A DNA stretch of 64,000 nucleotides, from NCBI GenBank assembly GCA_963969595.1, contig OZ018411.1:6946501-7010500 (forward strand). The letters run 5' to 3'. Source of the DNA: Neckera pumila (taxonomy: Eukaryota > Streptophyta > Bryopsida > Hypnales > Neckeraceae). Positions 32,955 to 45,775 of the stretch are shown here, in pieces (positions within the stretch are counted from its first letter, which is position 1; the number at the start of each line of letters is the position of its first letter). Under the pieces are notes generated by a model. It was not told where the DNA came from. It saw only the letters and a program-made list of their open reading frames with translations, and did not search any database. The translations under genes were made by a program, and so were the position numbers.

Positions 32955-34749
32955 CGTGGCAGTTGCTTGGCCACTTCAGCCTGGCCATTTGGATCCCAGC
33001 ATTCTTGCAGAGTTCCCATAGTCCGGGAACTCGTAGTCTTTTAGAAGCCCAAAACTCCTCTAATGTACTATAGCACTATAGAAAGATCTTTTGCCTTTCC
33101 ATTCTAAAATGTTATGTATTCAATTTGTTTTCACATAGTTATAATGGCTAATGGCTCTAGGTATGCTATAATTAGATGATTTCTTGAAAATTTGATAGAT
33201 TGTTTCTTTACTTTCTAGATTCTTTTATTGTTTTTCTATTCATTTTAATACACTAGTCTTTTACTATGTGTAAATATCGGTCTTTCCCTTTGTTTTATAC
33301 TCCCCTAAATTCTAATAAGAAACATTTTTGTCTGGAAAGGATTATGATATGCTTAACGCATCATTGTGAGAGAGGTAGTTAGACCCTTGAGCGTCCCAAC
33401 AATGGGATTGTGTCTCTCAAAATTTAAAGATTTCCTTGTTTGACTCTTATAATCTTTTGAGCAGTGCAATCAAAGGACATGTCCATTTCCCTTGAGTTCC
33501 GAGCTTGTCTCCACTACCAATTGGTATGGTTAGTTTATGTGGATGTCTTGTTAGGTGATAGTTTGATTGGAATGAATTCACAAGGGTCTAGATTTTAATG
33601 ACCACTCATTGAGCGCTCAGGGGTTAAGGTAACTAACCCTATTTGTGCCATGTGATTGTTTGTAGCATTGTAATGGAGGCCCATTTTTGCCATATATTTT
33701 ATCAAAGAACTCTCACTTCAAGATTTGAACTAAATTAAGGCAGTTTGGGGATATCATTGTGACATGATTCACAAAATTGAGATGGTTTAGGAGGGCCCTT
33801 GAATATTTATGATCACAAACATTAATTATATAGGCAACTAATGAAGCCTATATGGGTTGATGTAGGCAAAGTTGGTAGCAGGTTTGTCGCTAATGTTATT
33901 CAAATGTGGAGTACAGATATGGTCTATTTGGGAGGATCTAGTGGAACACATGAAATGCATGGGCAATTCATTTCTATTAAATACATACTTTGCAAGAAAA
34001 ATTGATTCTCATTGCCTTTTGTATACCATTGCGATAGGATTCACAAAAAACTAAAATGGTTTAGGAATATCCTTTAATATTTATGATTACAAGCCTTAAT
34101 TATGTGCAACTCATCAAGCTACCTAGTAGGTTGATAGAAAAATAAAATCTATGATAGAACTTTAGGGGTTAACATGTACTACATGTGTTGAAAAACAATT
34201 GTACAGTAGAGCATTTACCAAGAAAAAGTTTGACCCTTCATAACTTTTGCATATGATATCCAAATGCCGCGTTCTTTAGTGCATTAGAACCTCCTTTCAC
34301 TTGCCAACAAGAAATTATCTAAATTCGACAAGTCTAATACTAGTAACTAACTAGGCAAGGTCGTAAAAAGTGGCGGTTAGGGGGTACCCTCAAGCACATT
34401 TGGCACTCACTGTTGCAGCGTGCAGCTGGTGCTCAGATTGCCACACAATGTTCAGTTCTGCAAAAGTTCATTGACAACATGATCACGTGGTAAGGAAGGC
34501 ATCTTTCAGGCGGTGGAAGGATGGTAAGCTCCGTCAGGCTTTTATTTTGGACTCCGTCCGTAGTATAAGTTGGTGCAATCTCTGTTGCTCCTGCAGGTGT
34601 CAGGTTTTGAGTGATTTCAGGTTCTCTACAGTACTGTAGTTTGTGGGGACTTTGGATCTGTTGTTTTTTCTCATGTTTTGAGAAAGTTCAGAAATTCAAG
34701 CCATGTGATGAGTTCATGGCAAATTTGCAGTAGACAATAGGGCATGTGG
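32953..34749. other. Intergenic, solitary TTAA-family ends
   Basis: CTCAGGGGTTAA near 33617 and CTTTAGGGGTTAAC near 34162 look like right ends of the TTAA family without clear left partners. No gene was recognised. Confidence 0.35.
34225..34385 (+). repeat. Dispersed repeat, copy 1
   Basis: The block CATAACTTTTGCATATGATA, followed by ATCCAAATG and CCTCCTTTCACTTGCCAAC, recurs in diverged form at 49595-49745 and 60310-60430. The family is not recognised. Confidence 0.55.
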
Positions 34750-34751
34750 TA

Positions 34752-35095
34752 AGGTAACAGGTCCAGACAGAAATCGCCCATTTAAGAGCTGAAAGTGAAT
34801 TTTGGGGAGACTAAGCTTCTTGAATTAATTTTCAGTAAATATTTCTTGGAAGACAAGAGGAATTGGCATCTAACCCAAGTCGTTTCATATTTTTTTGAAG
34901 CTTTCTAGAAATTATGAAGTTGAAGTTATGAAATTTTGAAGTTGAAGTGGCATAGGGCTCTAAAATCGCCCACTCCTTAAGATGTACATTGTTTGTACAT
35001 TGCTGAAGGCTATGAAAAAGAAACATGTACAAGCAATGTACATTTGAGTAGAATGGGCAATTTTAGAGCCTATGCGATTTCAGAGCTTGTTACCT
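34752..35095. mobile_element. TAAGGTA-type MITE, complete, TA-flanked
   Basis: This 344-bp element begins AGGTAACAGGTC and ends GCTTGTTACCT. TA flanks both ends (34750-34751 and 35096-35097). The TA duplication fits a Tc1/mariner-type transposase. Inner hairpin blocks (AATCGCCCACTCC, GAAGGCTATGAAAAAG) recur at 5585-5674, and the left half recurs at 1979-2155. A diverged relative is at about 40310-40560. Confidence 0.7.
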
Positions 35096-35129
35096 TATGA
35101 TGGGACATTGACAATAGGAAAACTGCCTA

Positions 35130-35374
35130 TAGTAGAACCTCTCTAAAGCAATAGGTCCGGGACCGGTTTGACAAGATTAGCTTACAAAGGTTTATTTGTT
35201 TATGGAAGGTCATTTTTTCGGTTTGACAAGATTAGCTTATAGAGGTTTATTTGTTTATGGAGGATCAATTTTTGTCATAACCTTTGTATTGGAGACAAGT
35301 CCGGACCGGTCTGACAACATTAGCTTACAAAGGTTTCTCGACTTTTAGAGGAATGAATAAGTCACATTCCACTG
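35130..35374. mobile_element. Emigrant/pogo-like MITE with internal tandem repeats
   Basis: The left end AGTAGAACCTCTCTAAAGCA resembles the AACCTCTATAAATTAATA ends of plant pogo-related Emigrant MITEs. The right end reads TTCCACTG followed by TA. Inside, the phrase TTTGACAAGATTAGCTTA recurs in tandem, with a third diverged copy. The assignment is by memory of the terminal consensus. Confidence 0.5.
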
Positions 35375-36063
35375 TACTTTTATTTAAGACTATAAAAGTT
35401 TTTATATACCTCAATTGTTTGGTTTTGGTTTTAAATGGTTGGGATTTGTAGACATAGACAGGTGACAAAGATATTAAAGTAGTTTGAATCCTCATTTTTT
35501 ATGCATAGTTGAGTCTTTTAGGGATTTTTAAAACCACTTTTGATTAATGCATCCCAAAATGGGATGCTTTGACAATTTTTTAGAAAACACTGGAGGAAGA
35601 AAATATCTCCTTGGACTCTTAAGGAGTTTAGGGGTTAAAGTAAAAGAAGGGAATGTGATGTGCAACCACTTGTGTTACATTTCACTATTGGAACAACATA
35701 GTTTAAGAATATAATTTGAGGTGGAAACACCTATAATCAATACTTTAAGCAATTATAGAGTTTTTGAGTTGGAATCAATATACAACATTAATCTTAACAC
35801 ATTTGCAATTGAAGAATTACAAGTTTTCAATAAAAAATTGGTTATTTTCTAAGCATATTATGAATTTTTAAAATTCAACTACATGATGTGACCCGAAGGT
35901 TTTCAACATTCATGTGTGCAAATTATACATATTCGACAACTTGCATCTTCATATTTCAAGATTGATTTAGGATGCAAGGTTGGTGATGGATGCTTGTTCT
36001 TTATTAAACTCAATCTTGTGACAATTGGGATTTATTTTTCAATAAATGAACTACATAATATTA
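35375..36063. other. Intergenic, no gene seen
   Basis: AT-rich sequence. GTTTAGGGGTTAAAG near 35628 is another solitary TTAA-family end. Confidence 0.35.
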
Positions 36064-36067
36064 TTAA

Positions 36068-36969
36068 CCTCTAAAAGAGTAGCCTACTAGTTTTAGCAAC
36101 ATAGTGATTTTGGGCAGGTACTCGTGACTAGAAAACTGCATATTTTAGGCTAAAATTTTAATAGAAGATGTGGACGAGGAATATATTTTATGCACACTAA
36201 ACTTCATGACATTTGGAAATAAGAATCAAGAGTTATAGCCTAATATATTATTGTTTTTCAACTCGAGCAGTTCGGGCAGATAAGAAAAATCACTCTTTTC
36301 AAAAACAAAAATTTGAAATTGATTTTCTGCTTTGAATCCTTCCATTTTGATCAATGAGTCAAAAGTTATGAAAAGATTTAGTTTATGGGCAGTTATGGAT
36401 ATTCTACTCAAAAATGAACTTTGAAGTCATTTATTTAACTCAATTTTCAATATTTTTGAAAAAAATAAAATCATAGGATGTAGATTGTTTATTACAACAT
36501 TACAACCATTGGGATTGACATTTTCAATTCCATAATTAATTTCTTAACAATTTAGTATTTTGAATCACTCTCTATTTATTTCTATTTACTGCTTTTTTCC
36601 TATATGTTGTATTGTACAATTTCAAATGATTTGGAAAATTTTAAGCATGTAGACAACTTGTCTAGGAGAAAGAATCCAAAGAAGCACCACAATTTTGGAC
36701 ATTTTTGCATAGAAAAGTGAGCTTGTGAAGTGCAGCTACTTTGTTTTCCGCACGGCCAAAAAATGATTTCAATAAATTTGAATGCTTATATCTTGCAATC
36801 CATGCAGTGGAAATTTTTGAAATTTTTACCACATACTCTTAAGTCAGCATAATATAAGATCCTATGGTTACATGTGTCAATAAAAAAAATTCACAAAATT
36901 TTGATACTTGTACTAGAAATGGCAATTTTTGAGTGTTTTGGAAAAAAACATAGTCAAGAATTTCAGGGT
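36068..36969. mobile_element. TTAA-flanked inverted-repeat element, copy E4
   Basis: The left end CCTCTAAAAGAG follows TTAA (36064-36067). The right end TTTCAGGGT precedes TTAA (36970-36973). The body is a close relative of E2 over about 900 bp, sharing AAGAAGCACCACAATTTTGG and GTGAGCTTGTGAAG. The ends are more decayed than those of E1 and E2. Confidence 0.7.
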
Positions 36970-36973
36970 TTAA

Positions 36974-37792
36974 CCAACACTTGAGGGTCCTTTGTCACCC
37001 CCCCCCAAAAAAAAACAGTGCCCTTCAACATTGAAACTTGCATACTTATTGCAAATCCCCCTCCCCCAGAGTCTAAAGCCACTCAAAGTCCCCAAGCACT
37101 ATAGAACTCATTACCCACATTATTCAAATCCAATGCTTGGCCACAAACTCACACAAATCTGTCCAAAGCATTGACACAACCTAGGCAAAAATTATAGCGT
37201 GCCCGCCAATAGTTTTGTTTAGATTATAACTAAATCCCTCCCAAACATCTAGAGAGACATTTATCTTCTTTAAAGGGAGAAGGGAAAGAGGCATTATCTA
37301 GTTAACAAAGTTATGTATGATTTTGACTCAACCAAATCCTACTTTGAAAATGGCCCAAGTTATTTTTTGGGGTTATTGTCTCCGTCAACTAGTGATGATG
37401 CACAACAAAGCCACATTGTTATTCACAATTTTTTTGCTCAAATGTGAAACAAACTTTTTTGAAGGAAATATTTGGTAATGAATTCTCCATTCTAGACAAG
37501 AGGGAATCATTAGAAATGGGTCTTAATCTTGAGATGCATTAGAGAAAAAATTAGCCCTCTAAAGGACCCTAAAATTTGGTTTAACTATTTCTAAAGAAAC
37601 ATTTTTCTTAAATTCACAAAAAAATTCCAATACTATTGTCAATATCAACTAATAGGTCCAAAAAACTTAGCATAAATAGAATTATAAATGTATGCCACAC
37701 TCTTGCAGCCAAAGAAATGCGGTGGCAATAAGAAATATTGCATGTACAAATGATTTATAATTAGAAAGTTATAATACTTTTCTAATCTTGAA
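36974..37792. other. Intergenic, no gene seen
   Basis: This stretch includes C and A homopolymer runs at 37000-37015. TTAGCCCTCTAAAGGACC near 37550 could be a left end of the TTAA family. Nothing else was recognised. Confidence 0.35.
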
Positions 37793-37864
37793 GATTACAA
37801 TATTGATTACAATATTGATTACAATATTGATTACAATATTGATTACAATATTGATTACAATATC
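37793..37864. repeat. 12-bp tandem repeat, six copies
   Basis: GATTACAATATT is repeated six times with almost no change. Confidence 0.95.
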
Positions 37865-38052
37865 AATTCAATTGAGAGAGGGAAAAATATATGGTCAGAC
37901 TCTTAATAATATATAATTCAAATCAAGCATGCTAAGGTTCCGAAAACACAATTGCAAGCCAGCCACTTGTCTAACTAAATAATGACGAACTTGATCTTTT
38001 TAGATACTAATAAAGACTCCAAGATTACAAGAATTACATTAATGGTTATCAC

Positions 38053-38375
38053 CTAATCTTTGGAGGGATCCCATTGTCAGATTTTTGTCCAAATTGGACG
38101 CATGATATACCATTAGAAAGCCCTTGACAATACCTTTCCAATGGTATATCATAAGGCACACAATAATTGTCGGACGGGTAGACTGGCGGATGGCAAGATG
38201 AACGGACGGCTAGGTCAATCCCAATCTTTGGAAGGGTCTCACCATCGGAGTCACCATCGGAGTTTTGTCCAAATTAGCTGCATGATATACCATTGGAAAG
38301 CTCTCAATAATAAATTTCTAATGATGTATTATAAAGCATATTTTAATCGTCGGATGGTCAGACGGTCGGATGATT
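38053..38375. repeat. Tandem duplication of about 168 bp
   Basis: Two diverged copies share CAATCTTTGGARGG, TTTTGTCCAAATT, GCATGATATACCATTRGAAA and a TCGTCGGAYGG-type end. They are followed by a GC-richer tract with many CGGAC and GTCCG words (38360-38540). This may be part of an LTR or other retroelement remnant, but no coding domain is seen. Confidence 0.6.
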
Positions 38376-41300
38376 GACCGCCCATCCGCCTCAGTTCGAC
38401 CGATCGCCTGTCCGACCATCCGAACTCCCGACCCCTCGATCCCTCGACCCCCCGTCTGAATGTCACGGGACGTCCGGAGGGCAGCGCCCATGGACTTTGA
38501 ACATCCAAACTTGAGTCCGGCCATACGGACGTCCTGTCAACCCTGTAAAATAGAGCCATTATAGTCTTATGTAGCTATCAACAACCAATTGATCAACATA
38601 AGATTTAAATCAAAACAAGTGTGATGATTTTACCTCCTCAAGGACATTGTATAGTTAACACAACAGGATTGCCACAATCCTACAAGCCAGATTCCAGTGA
38701 ATGGAAGCCCTAGTGTGCACCTCCTTGTCAAGGCCGACTTGTCTCAAGACACCAAGAAACTTACGTGCAACGAAGTACCACCATGACTTGCGTACCAAAT
38801 CCCAAACTACTTGGATTATGAAGGACACGCCTAAGAAGATGGGAACCCATGCATCAAAACTTTTTGTATCTTTTGCTATCGCCACCTCGATTGTACGCAC
38901 TACGAAACTCAAGCTATAAGTGCATCACTGTAAGTGGAGAGAGAGAGTTAATTTAGAGAGATAGGCCGCGCATATGGACCTCCCCCGCCATGCCTGGCGT
39001 CCTCCACCTAGTAACATGGCAAGGAGCCAGTGGCGGCACGGTTGTCACTGTCATGACATGTCTGGACGGACATGACTCTGACAAAACGTCAAGATCCAAC
39101 TCTAGCGTCCATCAGTATCCAAAAAAAAAGAATTTTTTTTGGAAGGTTCGTCCATAACTATCGACGGTTGGTCCATCCCATCGATGGACGGGCCGTCTTT
39201 GTCAATGGACATGCCCTCCTGTCGTTTGTCCAGATCGATGGACAGGCTAAACAAATAAATATGTATATATATATATATTGGACTCCAACTCAATCCCAAT
39301 GCGTCTAGGCCGTTGCCAACAAACACCCCGGCATGAAAAGCCAGCGTCACATTATGATGGACAACTCTAAGTGGCGGGGGGGGGGGGAGGGGCCTGCCAC
39401 ACTTGGCTGCTCGGATTTTATGCAGCTTGTGGGTTTTAACCTCGCCTAAGTTGTTTGTTTTTTTAATTTTAATTTCACTTTAATTTTTGGTTTGGTTTTT
39501 TGAATTGGGGTTTTAAGGATTTTGGTTTGACCTCAGGGGGTGCAGTGTATGAAAAATAAGGGGATAGGTGCAAACACCAAGTATTTTATAAGGGAGTATT
39601 ACCTTTTGTTAATTTTTTTAGGCATGCTATCATTATGTAATTTTCTTTTAAAAAGGAGGCTTCCATTACTTCTAATTCTCAATTGCCATGAATATATGAT
39701 ATGCTATTTTAGTTTATATTTTTTTTTCTACTACATTTTTTTTTCTTACACTAAGTTTTTTATGAAGTTCTTCTTCCCTACTAATGACTATTTAAATCTA
39801 GAAATCTAGTGTAGAGTTCAAAGTTAACAAATAGGGTTTGAGATTCTTTTACACATAAAATTACCCAAGCTTAATCTTATTCTTGTAGATGCAAAGTTTT
39901 AAAATCCATAAATGCGGCATAAAATCTTTGAGTTAGCTAGGATTGTGTATAGTGATGTAGTTTTGTGCAAGTTATGGCAATAGGAAGAAAAGTCAACTTC
40001 TAAAACTAAATTCAAACGTGTACTGCCATAACTTTTTCAAAACCTAAATGTTTAAAAAATCAATAGCAGATGCCCACATGTCGGGAATTTGCATTTCTAA
40101 AATTCTCTCTATCAGCTACATGTTCCAACACCTACACTACAACACAAATATAGGAACATAACTGAAAATGGACAATAAAGAGAAGCATCAAAAGATCAAT
40201 CGCTAGCACTGAACCCTAAATTGCCAATATCTTGTAAATCCACAAAGATTTGACAGCCACAGGCAATCGCCTGGAAACAACCTATCCAACATTTGAAAAT
40301 TGATTAATGTAGGTGGCTCTAAAAGCGACACTTTTAGGGTTGTTGGGCCTTTTTGATGGATTCAAATGCATAAAAATATTTTTTTTTAATTTTTCACTTG
40401 AAAAAAAATTGATGCAAGATCTAACCTAAGTGGTTTCATATTTTTTGGAGCTTTTATGAATTAGTTATGAGTTTTCAAAGAATTTTGCCATAGGAACCTA
40501 TTTTTGACTTCTAGCCTTCGCAAAATCCACTCTTAAATGGTCTGAAAAAATATATGGCTTTATTAAAAATAAGCATTGAGGCATGCAAAAAATAGTAGAT
40601 AGGTTTCTAAGTGTGACCTTTACTAAAACATGAATGGAAATTTGAGTTAATTATTATTTCAGATTTTTTAGCATACGTAAGAAGGTAGTTGCGCCACCAA
40701 TTCTTGTTTTGAAAAAAACTAATGAACACCTATCCGCTTAATTAGAAATGGACTTACCGTGGCTCCTAAACCAACTTTTAATGAAGTATGTACCATCCAT
40801 TGGAGAAGATGAACCAACTCTTCCTCTTCTCTTACATAATCAATAGTCCATCGTGTATCCATTTATGAGCCACCTAATGGATGGTTTGAAGAAGAAGGTT
40901 GGTTTTAGAGCACACTACCATACTTGACCAATATGCCACTCACAAGGCAACACTATTCAGGACTTTTGTCCAAAAAAAAGAATATAAAGGGGGGTATATT
41001 AGGTCTACTATTTTTCTAATGGGACCTATTAGTCCACACTCTGTAGTATTTTGAAGACATCTAGTGGCATTTTTAATACCCTATAGTATAAAAAATCAAT
41101 TTATAATTTTTTGTCCAAATGTTTTTTTGGCACCCTATCATTTGTTCATACGTATATAGCTATTCCTACCACTTACTGCACCCCCCGAGGATTTGACAAG
41201 TTATATCTTTTTTTGCTCTGGTTTTGGAGGTACTTGTGAAGGTTTTTGGGCTGTAGTTTTAGGTTAAAATTAGCAATTTCTTGCACTTGGAATATCTTTT

Positions 41301-41829
41301 TAGGTTTAGGGTTTAGAAAAATTGTATAAAAAACATTACGAATATGGTCAATCATGCACTCTTGATTTAAGATAGAGCCACCCAATCCCGACCTATAGAT
41401 GTTTGTATGTTTGACCAAGCTTAGAATGGGTATTTTTTTTCTTTTCAAGGTTGGAACTAATAAATACATGACACATGTTCCAAATTGTGAGAAAGAATGT
41501 AGAAAATAAGGATTAGGAAAAAAATTATTGAATGATTGGAATTGGAAGAGTCTAGAAGTTGGCCATGGATCTAGAGTACTTTTTGCCTCTCAAAATTCAT
41601 AGTAATTTCAGTTCAAACAATAAAATTACCAAAGTTTTTGCAATCCTTGTCATTTCTATTGATGTACCTTTGAAAATTTTTTATTTTGTCTTTATTACTC
41701 CAGATTGTGTTGAAATTCCTTATTTGGTCGATTATGGATGGCTCTACTTTACTTTGCATTCATACTTGTGCTCATGACTTTCTTTGGCTGTAGATGACGA
41801 TGTCGTGTTGTACTCATCAATCCAATTGA
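38376..41829. other. Repeat-like intergenic stretch, no gene seen
   Basis: The stretch begins with a CGGAC/GTCCG-rich tract and includes a 12-G run at 39376-39387. A diverged TAAGGTA-type MITE relative lies at about 40310-40560 (GTTTCATATTTTTTGGAGCT). No coding domain was recognised. Confidence 0.4.
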
Positions 41830-42777
41830 AATTGAAGGAAGTTTGGAGTACATGCATTTCTTCCCAATTATTGTCGCTATGATTTGGAGGCAACGTTTTC
41901 CACAACATAAGTGGTGGTTTGAGCCATGCCAGTATATCCACCATAACATTGTTGAAGATGATGTCTAACATACAACACCACAAATGTTGGACATAAGGTA
42001 TTGGCAAACCTATCGTATGGATTTCTTAGCATTTCAGGCTTTGGTTGATTTATTAACACCCTATTTGCGTCCCATTGCTATTACATTTGTAAGAGCTCCC
42101 ATCCCAGTTAAAAAACAAGTGAAACTTGTTTTGTATCGATTAGCACATGGTGTAAGTTGTGCTAGGATGCACAACTTGTATGGATGTAAAGAGTCCACTA
42201 TTCAAAAATACACTATGGTAGTGTGTCAGGCATTATGAAGTGGTGAGGATGGTTTATTTTGTTCACACACCTTAGGGCGATCAACTTCAAAATATTATAG
42301 AGACTTTTAGGGATATCCGTGGCTTACCAAATATTGCTGGTGCAATTGATGGCTCTCATATTCCTCTCACAATCCAACCGAGCAAACGATACACTCCCAT
42401 TGCCTAAAAATTTTTGAATCACAAAAAATTCCAGAGCATTGTTTTACAAGGAATTTATGATGCAAATAGGATGTTTTGGAATGTTTGTGCTGTGGCCAAT
42501 TTGGAGGTGTACATGATGCTGGGCACTTTGCTATGTCTTCTTTATCTGCGCAATTAAGTACAAGACAAATTCTAGCAAGGCCGGTAATTCACTTGGGTGG
42601 AATGGACATTAGGCCTTATCTAATTAGCGATACAGCTTATCCAAGCCAACCATATTTGCTTTGAAATTTCAAATTGGGTGATCCTACAATGGTGGATTAG
42701 AATAGATACTTTTTTTCTTCCATTTATGTGTAATTGTCCACAGTGAATACTATATTATATTTTTATATTCTCTCATA

Positions 42778-42782
<5 letters not shown>

Positions 42783-42858
<76 letters not shown>
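42783..42858. repeat. AT microsatellite inside transposase relic
   Basis: About 38 uninterrupted TA dinucleotides lie at the left edge of the sequence that splits the transposase. Confidence 0.95.
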
Positions 42859-42861
<3 letters not shown>

Positions 42862-44870
42862 TTTGTAGATTTGATTCCTCAGTCAACAGTGGTAGAGTAT
42901 GTCGTAGCACAAGGAAACACAAATCCTACCTTTAAGCCTTTTAATTGATAAAACACCCAGGATGACTCATATATTGTTTCCACAAGATTTTAATCATAAT
43001 TCCCTCAATATTTCCGGAATAGGATTTGGAAAACCAACCCAAGACAATAGGAACCGGAACTGAAATCCAGAAACTACTTCTTACACACATATAGTCCTAA
43101 ATGATTCTCTCTCTCAATTCAGTAGATTTCATACAACTTCACTAGACCTGGAGGAGTGTCATTATCCTGTACTTTTCCTTATCTAGATCAACAACTTAAT
43201 ATCCATCTAGACGGATGCGGAACCAGAAGGAGTGTCATAATCCTGTTCCTCTTCTGAATCCAAACCATGTTACATAAGTTACAGAAAGTAGAAGTTCAAC
43301 CTCTTATACGGAGGGGCCTGTTCTTAGATTATGGAAGGATGCATAAATCCTACCCTCCAGATGATTAAAGTGACTGAAGACTTCACTAAAAAGAAAACAA
43401 CAAAAAGATAGAAAAGAATGGGACGCAAGTTCTTCCTCACAACTAACCCGGAAACTAATCCGCGCTAGCATGTCACTCAAGAAACCCCTACAATCTCCAC
43501 ATTACTACAATGACAGACTCATCCGGATGCAATCCCAAGAGTGGGATGTGGTACCCCGATAACTAGGAGATTCCTCTTACCTTCCAGTTCCTTTCTTCCA
43601 GGTACAGCAAGACCTCTCAGATGTCAACTAGCGTTTGCCCTTCCTCTGAAGGACTCACCTAACCTAGGAATGGCTATCTCGCTTAGAAGACTCCCAAGAA
43701 ACATTAGTAGATAGAATTTCCTCCTAGTACACAAAGTTTACAAAATCAATCCTCAATACTCTTGGAAGCGGATCCAGACAGAATCGGGGGGCTACCTATT
43801 CTGCTCCAACACCTGCAAATCAGCTACCCATACTCAACAATGGTTCTAGCATTGCTAGCATACCAACACAAAACTAAGACTTTTTAGACTAGTGCTTATG
43901 AAGTGGAAATCTGAATAAATTTGCGAAATGCTGAAAATACAAGTAAGAACACCCGAGGCTTCAAACTGAAAACAACTCCTAAATACCAACCCCAAGGAAT
44001 CCTAAAAGGCCCCAAGGATAAAAAAGGAGAGGACTAGAGAATGACAGGTGTCATTCCTTATCCTTCCCAACTATCTTCCTATCTACAAGCCGATCCGCAA
44101 AATGTGGATCTTAGATCCTAAAATCCTAGAAACTAACATCCAGATGCATGCAACTGAAAAATAGCTATCAAGTAGCTTTCTAGCACTCAAAACTTTAACT
44201 TTCCTTAACCTAACTGAGCTGAACTTATCTTTACTTTACTTTCCTAAACTAAACTTTACTTAACTTAACTAAACTTTACTTTACTTTCCACCTACTGTTC
44301 TAGGTCTATCCTAAGAACTTCACTTAATTGTACTAGGTCTATCCTACTTTCTAATCCGCTTCAGAGAAGGTTCCTTGGGCTTGGAGGCTCCCTTCCTGGG
44401 CAACTGTTTTCTGCTAGCAGAAGGCTTAGCTGTCTTCTTATCCTTAGCTGAAGTCTTCTCCTTGAAGCTCAACAAAGAAATCGTGGCCAGGTCAGATTCC
44501 TCTTCCTCTTCCAAGTCAGGTTGGGACTCGGACTCGGACTCAGATCTGGATCTGGACCCGTATCCTCCTTTGCTGACTGACTAGGCGACTTGTCCTCTCC
44601 CGAATGGTAACTCCCTAAGGATACCTCCCAATATATTTTGAAACCTAGCCCCGATATTTGGAACGATCCCAGATCTCAATCTGGTTCCAATTCTCAGTAA
44701 GAACAAGAAACATTAATTACTATTTTTAACCCAATTATCGATCTACCATTACTCTCTTAGAAGCAAATGTTCATTGTGGTAAGATTTTCAGTTTAACCTT
44801 GGATAAAACAAAAAATTGTACCCATACTAACTCCTTCCTCTAAATTCCTTTCTAACAATTCTTTCTATAT
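42859..44870. other. Insertion or intron splitting the transposase
   Basis: About 2 kb lies between the two transposase parts. There is no recognised domain. CTTTACTTTACTTT-type low-complexity sequence occurs near 44230-44290, and a short acidic GACTCGGACTCGGACTC run near 44525. It could be a decayed retroelement without recognisable LTRs, or a large intron. Confidence 0.35.
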
Positions 44871-45506
44871 TTTTTGAGCTCCCACAAAGTAGTTATTGAT
44901 CAGGCATTTGGAACTTTAAAGAATCGTTGGTGCATTCTTAAAGGGTTCAATATGTCAGTTGACAAGGCTGTTCTTGTTACCTTAGCTTGTTGCGTTCTAC
45001 ACATTTATTGTGAGCTAAAGAGGCAACGTGTGCTTCTGCCCGCAGATGTTAGACTACAACATGATCCTTCTGTTGGTCTTCACATTGGAAGAATACAACT
45101 TCTTGCTAAAGGTTTAGCAACAAAATTGGAAGGGGAAGCCATGAGAGATGTATTGTTTGCATCATAGGTGCAACATAATCCACAATAAAATATAGTTGTG
45201 CTAAGATTAATATTCATTGTACTCTAAAGAATGTGAGTGTTGTAATAGTGTACAACACTATTTACCATTATGAGTGTTCAATTTTTTACAAAAAGTTTTA
45301 CACCCTATATCAGAGAAGTCACAATTTTATGTTTGATGGGCAGATCTTGCAGTACATTTAATTTCCTCAATTATAAAATTCAATATCACCTTAAATATAA
45401 ATAAATTCAAATTCTTCGAACGATCAATTCACACAAAAGATAATTAAAGTCTTATGCCTTATAACATAGAAATCATTGAATACATGAATAGGAATCATGG
45501 AATATA

Positions 45507-45628
45507 AAAATGCTCTGCAAACAATCAATGCAAACAATGAAAATGCTATGCAAACAATCAATGCAAACAATGAAAATGCTATGCAAACAATCTATGCAAA
45601 ATGCTATGCAAACATTGAAAAATGCATG
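45507..45628. repeat. 33-bp tandem repeat
   Basis: Units of about 33 bp start AAAATGCTATGCAAACAATC. There are two full and two shortened copies, between the transposase and Myb-like relics. Confidence 0.85.
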
Positions 45629-45775
45629 TGAATCATATACAAAGCCATAGAATAGAAATCATGGAATATAAAAACGCTATGCAAATAGTCTTCCAACTTA
45701 TCACAACAATGATATGAAATTGCATTCATGAAAAGTGGATACATACAATGTATCCAAACGAACATAACATGTAAG

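Larger units (their letters stand above)
41830..45167 (+). pseudogene. PIF/Harbinger transposase, decayed and interrupted
   Basis: HARBI1-like transposase text is spread over several frames. It includes RYWQTYRMDFLAFQALVDLL (from about 41996), the VKLVLYRLAHG helix region, then GLPNIAGAIDGSHIPL with the first Asp (42348-42350), VHDAGHF with the second Asp near 42514, and ISDTAYPSQPYLL. After about 2.1 kb of unrelated sequence, VVIDQAFGTLKNRWCILKGF and the C-terminal part follow (44874-45167). The usual catalytic Glu before the AFG motif is Asp here. Frameshifts and stops make it non-functional. It would cut and paste DNA in the nucleus together with the Myb-like partner encoded nearby. Confidence 0.8.

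Noticed and set aside
33610..35645. Three AGGGGTTAA ends as complete TTAA-family elements
   Set aside because: No matching left ends with CCCCTAAAGG and TTAA were found at plausible distances, so they are noted only as solitary ends.
37793..37864. Telomere-like repeat
   Set aside because: GATTACAATATT does not match plant telomere units. It is a simple 12-bp minisatellite.
45507..45628. CRISPR-like array
   Set aside because: The repeats are contiguous without unique spacers, and the setting is a eukaryotic transposon relic.
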